Source: Bacteriovoracaceae bacterium (GTDB lineage: Bacteria; Bdellovibrionota; UBA1018). From it: DNA of 5,604 bases. A program made the position numbers and the translations under genes. Shown one piece after another: positions 1-5,505 of the stretch. Each line of letters starts with the position of its first letter. Position 1 is the first letter of the stretch. The DNA is taken from assembly GCA_023250755.1 (NCBI GenBank), contig JAHFAC010000084.1, forward strand, positions 1,994-7,597, written 5' to 3'. Under the pieces are notes generated by a model that saw only the letters and a program-made list of their open reading frames with translations, did no database searches and had not been told where the DNA came from.

Positions 1-1
1 T

Positions 2-1357
2 TTAAATGGGCCGGTCCGTAGTTTGAAAAGGCAATCGGATGAAAAAATTCTGATGGCAGGTGATTTCACTCAGCCCGCTTATGTTGTTCGCATCAACGCA
101 GATGGAACCCTGGATAGTTTATTTCTGGCTTCAATTGGGATGGGCGCAAATGCACCCATCTATGCCATTGCCCTGCAGACGGATGGAAGAATCCTCCTCG
201 GAGGAGACTTTACTGATTTTAATGGGATTCCTACAGGACACTTAGTGAGATTGAATCCGGATGGAACTGTCGATGTAAAATTTAGTTTAGCTCTCGGTAC
301 TGGATTTAATAATCGCGTTACAACAATTTTGCTTCAAAAGGATGACAAAATTGTTGTAGCTGGAAGTTTTACAGACCTAAACGGAAAGTCTGGTACCCGC
401 AATGTTCGTTTGAATGGTGATGGAAGCGACGATTCGAGTTACGGTGTTTCACCTGTCGAAGCCCCGCCTCTTGCTGCGGCACTTGTTGTCACTCCCACTT
501 CTGTTGCTGAGCCGAGTCCGTCACCAGTTCAGGCCACTCTTCCGGTGGCAAGTCCGGCTCCGATGGAGGTCGTTGTGCAATCTCCTAGTCCAACATCAGT
601 GTTACTTGTACCGTCACCTACTCCGAGTATCCCTGCCCCAATCATGACTCCGGTGAATGCTCCGGTCGTGGTAGCGAGTCCATCGCCATTTCCAATTTTA
701 GTTTTAGCCCCCAGTCCCACGCCTACACAAGTCATCGAGTCTATGCCTAGCCCGACAGCGACTGTAGCTGTGGTAGCGTCACCAAGTCCGACTCCGGTTA
801 AAGTCGTTCCTCTTGTGCCTAGCCCTATTCCTGTTCTGAGTCCGACTCCGGTGAGCACCTCGGTCGTGGTGGCGAGTCCGTCGCCTAGTCTTACAGCAAA
901 ACCAAGCCATACTCCCAGGCCAGATAAGGAGCTAAGGGATGAAGATACCAAAGAAGATAAGCTTGAAAGTAGAAAATTAAAAAATGAGATCCAGAAGATC
1001 AAAAAAAATGAAAAAGAAATAAAAAAAGAAGAGAAAAAGGAAGAACCAAAAAAAGAAGTTTCGCCTCTTCCAAAACCAGTGCCGAGTCCTAGCCCGACTA
1101 AGGCAGTAGTAAAGGCTACTCCGAGCCCAGAGTCAGAAAGTTCAGACTCGGAGACAAGCTCCAACTCTACTAAGGTGGCAGTGAAATCTTCACCGAGCCC
1201 GGTAGCTGTACCCAGTCCGGCTAAGGTTGAAGTGAAAGCCAGTCCGAGTCCGACCCCAGTGCCGAGTCCTAGCCCGACTAAGGTTGCTGTAAAGTCGTCA
1301 CCCAGTCCGATGCCTGTCGTGAGTCCAAGCCCTACGACAAAGACAGGTAAGAATTGA
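2..1357 (+). CDS. Delta-60 repeat protein with Ser/Pro-rich tail, 5'-truncated by window
   Basis: The frame is open to the left edge, and the bases before the first possible start (TTG at 23) already encode part of a repeat, so the true start lies outside. Numbering from codon 23, three delta-60 repeats (DUF5122-type, predicted beta-propeller blades) are visible at about residues 1-34, 46-88 and 98-140, each with the pattern Q-x-D-[GDE]-[KR]-I-[LV]-x-x-G-x-F followed by R-[IL]-N-x-D-G-[TS]. From about 141 the protein changes to Ser/Pro/Thr/Val-rich sequence full of PSP motifs. A highly charged Lys/Glu segment, probably helical, spans 299-346 and is followed by four copies of a TKVAVKSSPSP-like unit. 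It ends in TTKTGKN with no anchor or sorting motif. The next gene is a paralogue whose start touches this stop. An extracytoplasmic structural or surface role is inferred; the biochemical function of delta-60 proteins is poorly known. Confidence 0.85.
   Translation, partial: LNGPVRSLKRQSDEKILMAGDFTQPAYVVRINADGTLDSLFLASIGMGANAPIYAIALQTDGRILLGGDFTDFNGIPTGHLVRLNPDGTVDVKFSLALGTGFNNRVTTILLQKDDKIVVAGSFTDLNGKSGTRNVRLNGDGSDDSSYGVSPVEAPPLAAALVVTPTSVAEPSPSPVQATLPVASPAPMEVVVQSPSPTSVLLVPSPTPSIPAPIMTPVNAPVVVASPSPFPILVLAPSPTPTQVIESMPSPTATVAVVASPSPTPVKVVPLVPSPIPVLSPTPVSTSVVVASPSPSLTAKPSHTPRPDKELRDEDTKEDKLESRKLKNEIQKIKKNEKEIKKEEKKEEPKKEVSPLPKPVPSPSPTKAVVKATPSPESESSDSETSSNSTKVAVKSSPSPVAVPSPAKVEVKASPSPTPVPSPSPTKVAVKSSPSPMPVVSPSPTTKTGKN
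1076..1103 (+). repeat. 28-bp perfect direct repeat, copy 1
   Basis: The 28 bases here are identical to 1256-1283, exactly 180 bp (60 codons) downstream, and both copies encode P-V-P-S-P-S-P-T-K in the same frame. This points to recent duplication or gene conversion inside the Ser/Pro tail. Confidence 0.85.
1256..1283 (+). repeat. 28-bp perfect direct repeat, copy 2
   Basis: Second copy of the repeat at 1076-1103. Because the spacing is a multiple of three, recombination between copies would remove or add 60 residues without breaking the frame, giving length variation of the tail. Confidence 0.85.
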
Positions 1358-1359
1358 AA

Positions 1360-2100
1360 ATGAACAAGAAAATATTGATTCAAAAAATAAGGAATCTAAA
1401 TATGAGAGCTAAAATTGCAATCGGGGTTTGTTTTGCTCTAGTTACATTTTTTGGCGTCAAGCTTGTGGTTGCAACTTTAGATAAACCAAATGACGAAGTT
1501 CTCTCTGCGGCTTTACAGTCGGATGGAAAAATAATTCTCTCCGGAAAGTTTACAGAGAATCGACTCATGAGAAAAAATACAGATGGAACAGATGATGATA
1601 CCTTTTCTTCAACTTGGCAATTGGGTGGATTTAATTTGCCAGTTCATTCTGTCGCTGTTCAAGCGGATGATAAGATTATTGCAGCAGGAGAATTTTCTAA
1701 TTTTGATGATACTCTGGCTGGCCATATTGCACGGCTCAATGCAAACGGAACCCTAGATACAGAGTTTATGCGGAATTTAGGGACTGGGTTTGATGATTCT
1801 GTCATTACTGTAGCCATTCAAGATGACGGAAAAATTTTAGCTGGAGGACTGTTTATGTCATTCAATGGGACCTCAGTCCGCAGAGTCGCAAGACTAAATT
1901 TAGATGGGACTTTGGACACGAGCTTTGCGCCAATGTCTGGCTTTGATGCACCGGTTTTGACAATCGAAAGTCAGCCAAATGGAGAGATTTTAGTCGGTGG
2001 AGAGTTTAGGGGCTATCAAGATACTAATAATCCTTACGTTCTTAAGTTAACTTCAAATGGATCGGTGTCCAGTCAATTTGCTCTCAAACCGTCAAACTGA
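1360..2100 (+). CDS. Membrane-anchored delta-60 repeat protein
   Basis: The 246-residue protein has a basic N-terminus (MNKKILIQKIRNLNMRAK) and one hydrophobic helix at about 17-39, without a clear cleavage site, so it is probably anchored in the inner membrane with the rest outside the cytoplasm. Four delta-60 repeats follow at about 47-82, 96-136, 147-189 and 198-240, with blades such as LQSDGKIILSGKF and IQDDGKILAGGLF. The first blade is shortened in the same way as the first visible blade of the preceding gene, so the two are tandem paralogues; this one lacks the Ser/Pro tail. The ATG at 1360 is preferred. An in-frame TTG at 1354 overlaps the upstream stop and lies 6 bases after an AGG (1345-1347), so it remains possible. 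The upstream stop (TGA 1355-1357) makes translational coupling likely. Four blades are few for a closed propeller. Confidence 0.85.
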   Translation: MNKKILIQKIRNLNMRAKIAIGVCFALVTFFGVKLVVATLDKPNDEVLSAALQSDGKIILSGKFTENRLMRKNTDGTDDDTFSSTWQLGGFNLPVHSVAVQADDKIIAAGEFSNFDDTLAGHIARLNANGTLDTEFMRNLGTGFDDSVITVAIQDDGKILAGGLFMSFNGTSVRRVARLNLDGTLDTSFAPMSGFDAPVLTIESQPNGEILVGGEFRGYQDTNNPYVLKLTSNGSVSSQFALKPSN

Positions 2101-2123
2101 TGAAGATAAAATAGGTAAACACT

Positions 2124-2426
2124 ATGAAAGCACATCAGGCAAACTACGATTTGAAGATGAATCATGAGTTAGAAAAGCGACTTCATCTTCAGGCTGATCG
2201 AGCAGTCCTCGAGCGCTCTGTTACAACGATTCCTATGTATCTTGCTCTATTTCTCGCTATAGTTTGGGCAACTCCGATCGCAAGGCGATTTCCAAACGAG
2301 ATCATTGGATTTGGGATATTTAGTTTATTGCTTTGCTTGGTCCGATATTGGATTGTTATCGCATGGAGAAAAGTACCTGATAGCCAGAGTCTTTCTTGGC
2401 ATCGATTGTTTCTTTTAAGTCATTAG
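2124..2426 (+). CDS. N-terminal membrane fragment of the split sensor kinase
   Basis: This 100-residue product ends at the amber codon. It has a charged N-terminal stretch of about 33 residues (rich in His, Lys, Glu and Leu, perhaps helical), then two hydrophobic segments at about 34-53 and 59-81, and ends RLFLLSH. Alone it would be a small two-helix membrane protein with no recognisable domain, and its obvious continuation lies in the same frame beyond the stop. The ATG at 2124 has a weak AGGT site 7 bases upstream; ATG 2157 is an internal alternative. If made, it would be half of a sensor module. Confidence 0.5.
   Translation: MKAHQANYDLKMNHELEKRLHLQADRAVLERSVTTIPMYLALFLAIVWATPIARRFPNEIIGFGIFSLLLCLVRYWIVIAWRKVPDSQSLSWHRLFLLSH
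2424..2426 (+). other. In-frame amber codon inside the kinase membrane domain
   Basis: TAG sits between CAT and TTA, in phase with open sequence on both sides. One base change from CAG, TGG, TTG, TCG, AAG, GAG, TAT or TAC would create it. No further frameshift or stop is seen downstream, so the change is recent, is a sequencing error, or is tolerated. Confidence 0.8.
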
Positions 2427-2465
2427 TTAACATCGGCGTCCTGGGGCCTTTTTTGTTGCCTAACA

Positions 2466-3797
2466 GTGGCTTTTTTAGAGTTAGGATGGACTTCGTTCTT
2501 TGTTTTATTGATTACTATCGGAATTTGTGCAGCCTCTATTCCAACACTAGCGCCTAAATTTTCATTGTCCAGGTGGCATTTGGTTTTGATGTTTGTACCT
2601 TCCTTGCTTGCAACTTGGCTTTTTGTTGGTGGCCTCAAGGGGTATTCACTTGCGCTTTTTTTCTTGGGTTTTTTTGTTTTAATGCTCACTCAATCAAAGG
2701 TTCAAAATATTCAATATTGGCGTGGAATTCGAGATCAAGCGCGAATTCAAGCAATGATTGATGCGCTTCCGGGTACTCTTTCTTGGGTTTCTTCAGATTT
2801 AAAATATCTTGGAGTAAATCGCCATCTTGCTCGTCTTTGGAACATGCCTCAAGAGAAATTTATGGGAAATGAAATGGGTTTTTCGTCGAAGGCAACCGCT
2901 GTGAGGGAATTTGTTAGGCATCTTTTCGCTTCAGATTCAGAGCAAGAGTCCAGAGAGATGCCCGTCCAGGTTGAAGGTGATCAGCGCACTTATTATATGG
3001 TGGCAGCAAAGTACAACCATAACACCGAAGCAGTAATTCTCGGAATCGACGTGACAGAATATAAAAAATATTATGATGAAGCGCTTATGAGACGTAGGCA
3101 GAGTGCTCACGTGGCCAAGCTAGCAAGTTTAGGAGAGGTTGCAGGAGATCTTGCAAAAGGGGTTAACTCACGGTTAACTCAAGTCCGTAGCAGTCTATCT
3201 ACATTGAAGCCCGGAACGCTTGCCACGGGCGCAATGGAGGATCTTGAAGATAAACTATCTAAAATAGAGCGATTGGCCAGTGTTTTTCATCGTTTTTCAT
3301 TTGAAGAAAAAGACAGTACAGTTAAGCCCATTAAAATCGTCGATTTAGTTGATGACCTCTGTTTGCTTCACTCAGATCGATTTCAAACTAAGGAAATTGA
3401 ATTTTCAGTCACTGATTATCCGAAGGATTTGAGTGTGAATTGTAGCTATAATCTTATGATCGAAGTTCTTCTTCATTTGCTTGGGAATTCTTATGATGCT
3501 GTTAAAGATGTGCCAAAATCCTGGGTCAGGCTCGAGGTTAAAAAATTGGAATTTGGAATAGAAATAGCAGTAGTTGATAGTGGGAAAGGAATTTCAGAGG
3601 CGGTCAGGGATCGGTTATTTCAGTCGCATTTTTCTACGAAGGGTAAGGAGGATGGCGGAGGCTTTGGATTGAATCAATCAAAACGAATGATCGAGGCTCA
3701 GGGGGGAATCCTTTCACTCGATACTGCGTCGCCCAATACTCGCTTCGTGATCTCGTTACCTGATGAGCCCGTTCAAGTTGGGAATTGGATGTCGTGA
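2466..3797 (+). CDS. C-terminal part of sensor kinase: membrane helices, PAS-like, His-less HisKA, HATPase
   Basis: Numbered from GTG 2466, hydrophobic helices lie at about 10-28, 38-56 and 59-76; another precedes the GTG in the same frame. A PAS-like segment begins near 97 (MIDALPGTLSWVSSDLKYLG) and ends near GIDVTEYK (193-200). The dimerisation helix reads LGEVAGDLAKGVNSRL at 222-237. Aligned to the family pattern LGE-x-A-x-x-x-AHEINNPL, the phosphoacceptor His is Lys231. HATPase_c motifs look sound: N-box Asn341 (LGNSYDAV), G1 Asp371 (DSGKGI), F-box LFQSHFSTK, and G2 GGGFGL at 397-402. The product may bind ATP yet could not autophosphorylate at the usual site. No response regulator is adjacent. 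The GTG has no Shine-Dalgarno sequence upstream, so it is probably not a genuine start; this is more likely the tail of the amber-split gene. Confidence 0.75.
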   Translation: MAFLELGWTSFFVLLITIGICAASIPTLAPKFSLSRWHLVLMFVPSLLATWLFVGGLKGYSLALFFLGFFVLMLTQSKVQNIQYWRGIRDQARIQAMIDALPGTLSWVSSDLKYLGVNRHLARLWNMPQEKFMGNEMGFSSKATAVREFVRHLFASDSEQESREMPVQVEGDQRTYYMVAAKYNHNTEAVILGIDVTEYKKYYDEALMRRRQSAHVAKLASLGEVAGDLAKGVNSRLTQVRSSLSTLKPGTLATGAMEDLEDKLSKIERLASVFHRFSFEEKDSTVKPIKIVDLVDDLCLLHSDRFQTKEIEFSVTDYPKDLSVNCSYNLMIEVLLHLLGNSYDAVKDVPKSWVRLEVKKLEFGIEIAVVDSGKGISEAVRDRLFQSHFSTKGKEDGGGFGLNQSKRMIEAQGGILSLDTASPNTRFVISLPDEPVQVGNWMS

Positions 3798-3808
3798 CCC
3801 TAGAGGCC

Positions 3809-4759
3809 CTATACTCCAAGATCTAAAATACGAATCGCTTTTTCGTGTTTATCTGCTTCAAATTTATTGAAAAAAAGAACCTCCGCCAATTGTCGGACCG
3901 CTTTCTTTTGTCTTTCTTGAAGAGATCCGCTTGATTCAGCAACCAGGCCATCAAACGTATTGGCTATGGAAACAATTTTTGCGAGATCATAGATTGAGTT
4001 TCCACGCATTTTTTTTGGGTATCCTGATCCGTCATGGCACTCGTGATGTTGAGCAACGATCAGCAAGACTTCTTGGGGGACATTTTTGAATGCGGATTGA
4101 AGGATTTCAACACCAAGCAAAGGGTGTTCTTCCATTTTTTTTTCAGACGACTCAGGGGTATCTAAGGGATCCAGCTCGACCTTTGTTTTTCCGATGTCAT
4201 GAAATAACCCCCCCATAGCGACGTTTTGTAGGATGGGCAAATTCGAGTAGCCCATCTGGAGCGCAAGATAGGAGGATAAAACACTTACATTAGTAGAGTG
4301 ATGTGCGACATTGGATGAGAAAGTTTGGAGTTGAGTAAGCGCAACCGTAGAGTAAGGCAGTGCTAGTACCTGACTAGCCAATTTCTTGCTCACTTCGACG
4401 GCTTTTTTAATGGCTTGATTGCTGTATTCGGATTGGAAAATATCCATTGCTGATCGATGGACATCTTGTTTTGCCTTGTTAAACTCTTTTGTCTTAGGAT
4501 CGGGTGGAGGTGTTTTCGCTAGAAGCTTCGTTTTCCAATCCTTGAACTTTTGCTCGTCGCCGCTCAGGATAAATATGTTTTTTGCCCTTCTGGCCTCAAG
4601 CCGTTCAAATACGGATCGATCCAGGATGTCTCCCTTCACTCGAAAGGTAAGATATCTGAGATCTACATAAATATAGAGGGCAGCTGGGAGGGGTTCGCCC
4701 ACGAGAAGTGAAGTGAGTGAAATCGGAATATATTTTACTTCCTGGTTTTTTCCAGCCAT
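3809..4759 (-). CDS. HD-GYP domain protein (cyclic-di-GMP phosphodiesterase family)
   Basis: HD-GYP domains hydrolyse cyclic di-GMP and usually act in the cytoplasm; no membrane segment or signal peptide is visible here. Numbered from ATG 4759 (316 residues), an N-terminal region of about 1-66 (KYIPISLTSLLVGEPLP onward) is of a kind common ahead of HD-GYP domains but is not one I can name. A charged linker follows, then the HD-GYP domain at about 145-312. Key residues are His154, HD at 187-188 with Lys191, His212, His238-His239, and GYP at 246-248 in HHECHDGSGYP. The Asp that ends the usual A-D-x-x-D-A motif is Asn267 (IANTFDGL), so the metal site may be altered. ATG 4759 is preferred because AAGGA (4768-4772) lies 8 bases before it; the GTG at 4765 is only 2 bases from that site. 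It is the last gene of the operon, 2 bp after the MORN-like gene, whose 3' end holds its ribosome site. Confidence 0.9.
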   Translation of the reverse strand: MAGKNQEVKYIPISLTSLLVGEPLPAALYIYVDLRYLTFRVKGDILDRSVFERLEARRAKNIFILSGDEQKFKDWKTKLLAKTPPPDPKTKEFNKAKQDVHRSAMDIFQSEYSNQAIKKAVEVSKKLASQVLALPYSTVALTQLQTFSSNVAHHSTNVSVLSSYLALQMGYSNLPILQNVAMGGLFHDIGKTKVELDPLDTPESSEKKMEEHPLLGVEILQSAFKNVPQEVLLIVAQHHECHDGSGYPKKMRGNSIYDLAKIVSIANTFDGLVAESSGSLQERQKKAVRQLAEVLFFNKFEADKHEKAIRILDLGV

Positions 4760-4761
4760 TT

Positions 4762-5157
4762 TCACTTTCCTTCTTGGGGGGCTGGAGCGGTACCAGACGA
4801 GGATAGCTCAACTCCATCTTGGTATCGTCTCTCAGCTACTTTTTTTCCTGTTTCGTCAAATTGAATCCAAAGGCCTTCTTTTTTCCCTTTCTTGAACTGG
4901 CCTTCGAGAGCGAGTTGACCATTCGAGTGCCACTGCGAGAATTTGCCATCGTTCCGATAAATTCCGTCTTTGTCTTTTTTTTGATAGCATTTTTTATCAC
5001 CCTGGATCGGATTGGGCCAGCTGATGTCTCCCCCCTCTTTGCAGGGGTGACCAATTGCACAAGCGCTATTCGTAACAAGAGGTGTACCCAAAACCGCCAG
5101 CAAGAGCGGTAGAACCAGGGAGGAAGGCCAGCCGATCTTAAAATTATTTTTCAGCAT
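4762..5157 (-). CDS. Secreted MORN-variant repeat protein
   Basis: This 131-residue protein starts with a Sec signal peptide: basic MLKNNFK, a hydrophobic core at about 12-28, and a probable cleavage after NSACA at residue 34. The lipobox would be poor (NSAC), so lipidation is unlikely. The mature part has Cys39 and Cys57, which could form a disulphide in the periplasm, and two MORN_2-type repeats, about 70-90 (DGKFSQWHSNGQLALEGQFKKG) and 94-115 (EGLWIQFDETGKKVAERRYQDG). Databases often call such proteins YwqK-type antitoxins, but nothing here supports a toxin-antitoxin role. The tail is low-complexity Ser/Ala/Pro. It starts 3 bp after the RRM stop with no clear Shine-Dalgarno sequence, so translational coupling to the RRM gene is likely. 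Its function is unknown; being exported, it cannot directly contact the cytoplasmic HD-GYP or RRM products. Confidence 0.8.
   Translation of the reverse strand: MLKNNFKIGWPSSLVLPLLLAVLGTPLVTNSACAIGHPCKEGGDISWPNPIQGDKKCYQKKDKDGIYRNDGKFSQWHSNGQLALEGQFKKGKKEGLWIQFDETGKKVAERRYQDGVELSSSGTAPAPQEGK
4768..4773 (-). promoter_or_regulatory. Ribosome binding site of the HD-GYP gene
   Basis: On the minus strand GAAGGA lies inside the last codons of the upstream gene, 8 bases before ATG 4759. It decides the start in favour of the ATG over the GTG at 4765 and suggests coupled translation. Confidence 0.65.
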
Positions 5158-5160
5158 TAT

Positions 5161-5460
5161 TCAACGTCTGCCGGGGCCACCGCGACCGCCAGAAAATTTA
5201 CTTTCACGTGGAGCTTGGGGTCTGGCCTCAGAAACAGTGAGTGGGCGACCTTCGAAGTCTGTTCCGTTTAATTTTGAAACAGCATTGGCTGCTTCTTGAT
5301 CTGTTGACATTTCAACAAAACCAAACCCTTTACTGCGGCCTGAGAAACGATCGGTAATGATGGTTGCTGACTCAACTTTTCCGTTGGCAGAAAAAAGTGC
5401 CTGAAGGGATTCATTTGTTGCTGAAAAAGAGAGATTTCCTACATAAAGTTTCTTGCCCAT
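5161..5460 (-). CDS. Small RRM-family RNA-binding protein
   Basis: The 99-residue protein is a single RNA recognition motif with a short Gly/Arg tail, like the small glycine-rich RRM proteins of bacteria (cyanobacterial Rbp type). RNP2 is LYVGNL at 5-10 and RNP1 is KGFGFVEM at 44-51, with the aromatic residues Tyr6, Phe46 and Phe48 that stack on RNA bases in this fold. The tail ends SKFSGGRGGPGRR, a typical basic RGG-like RNA-binding end. It is cytoplasmic; related proteins are often cold-induced and act on mRNA, which is family knowledge and not shown here. The start at ATG 5460 is supported by a strong AAGGAGG 4 bases upstream. It is the first gene of an operon with the MORN-like and HD-GYP genes. 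Its ribosome site lies in a 10-bp inverted repeat, suggesting translational control, possibly by the protein itself. Confidence 0.92.
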   Translation of the reverse strand: MGKKLYVGNLSFSATNESLQALFSANGKVESATIITDRFSGRSKGFGFVEMSTDQEAANAVSKLNGTDFEGRPLTVSEARPQAPRESKFSGGRGGPGRR

Positions 5461-5462
5461 GG

Positions 5463-5505
5463 ATCCTCCTTCAATATCAAAACAAGGCCGTCGCAGAAGG
5501 AGGAT
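5463..5505 (-). promoter_or_regulatory. Predicted leader hairpin sequestering the RRM gene ribosome site
   Basis: Plus-strand bases 5463-5472 (atcctccttc) and 5496-5505 (gaaggaggat) are exact reverse complements, with 23 bases between them. In the RRM transcript this forms a 10-bp stem in which AUCCUCCUUC, an anti-Shine-Dalgarno copy, covers GAAGGAGGAU, the whole ribosome site 4 bases ahead of the AUG. Such a structure would block initiation unless melted by temperature, protein binding or an alternative fold. A possible competitor is a 5-bp pairing of 5489-5493 with 5529-5533. The upstream arm could instead be the ribosome site of a divergent plus-strand ORF, in which case the symmetry is coincidental. 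Confidence 0.55.
5465..5471 (-). promoter_or_regulatory. Strong Shine-Dalgarno sequence of the RRM gene
   Basis: AAGGAGG on the minus strand ends 4 bases before ATG 5460 and fixes the start of the RRM gene. It is the first site of the operon and lies wholly within the predicted stem. Confidence 0.85.

Larger units (their letters stand above)
476..1345 (+). repeat. Low-complexity Ser/Pro coding tail with degenerate PSP repeats
   Basis: This stretch inside the first gene encodes about 290 residues dominated by PSP, SPTP and VVVASPSP motifs, interrupted at 917-1060 by an A-rich block encoding Lys/Glu-rich sequence. The repetition is degenerate at DNA level, with recurring gagtccg, ccgagtcct and ccgactaagg words. 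Such tails usually act as extended linkers or spacers. The antisense strand is also open for a long way here, a by-product of the repeated codon pattern. Confidence 0.8.
2124..3797 (+). pseudogene. Sensor histidine kinase-like gene interrupted by an in-frame amber codon
   Basis: The two open frames at 2124-2426 and 2427-3797 are in the same phase and are separated only by TAG at 2424-2426; the codons from 2427 to 2466 are all sense. Joined, they would encode 557 positions: a short basic start, about six membrane helices, a PAS-like segment, a HisKA-like helix and HATPase_c. The second membrane helix pair continues naturally through the stop (LLSH, stop, LTSASWGLF), so this is one ancestral gene with a single point change, not two genes. 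It could be a true pseudogene, an assembly or base-call error, or a read-through case. TAG is not globally reassigned, because the HD-GYP gene in this window ends at a TAG where its family ends. The gene follows the delta-60 gene by 23 bp, with AGGT at 2113-2116 as a modest ribosome site. Confidence 0.7.

Noticed and set aside
529..1383. Long minus-strand open frame (284 codons) opposite the first delta-60 gene
   Set aside because: Its product is a Gly/Leu/Thr repeat that is simply the antisense reading of Ser/Pro codons and the A-rich block; no ribosome site or domain. The plus strand has clear delta-60 repeats.
2424..2426. Global reassignment of TAG to a sense codon in this organism
   Set aside because: The HD-GYP gene ends at a TAG where the domain ends, with another in-frame TAG two codons later, so TAG acts as a stop here.
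2435..2453. GGC...GCC followed by T's after the amber codon, resembling a terminator
   Set aside because: The stem is only 3 bp with an 8-base loop, and the T's encode part of a membrane helix in the continuing frame.
2423..2689. Minus-strand open frame of 88 codons opposite the kinase membrane region
   Set aside because: Lys-rich composition is the antisense of a T-rich hydrophobic coding stretch; the plus strand encodes continuous membrane helices.
4763..4765. GTG as start of the HD-GYP gene
   Set aside because: Only 2 bases separate it from the AAGGA site, whereas ATG 4759 has 8-base spacing.
4819..5112. Plus-strand open frame of 97 codons opposite the MORN-like gene
   Set aside because: Antisense shadow; the minus strand has a signal peptide and MORN repeats in the correct operon order.
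4762..5157. Toxin-antitoxin assignment based on the YwqK-type label of MORN_2 proteins
   Set aside because: The protein has an export signal and no toxin gene lies beside it; the repeat alone does not support that role.
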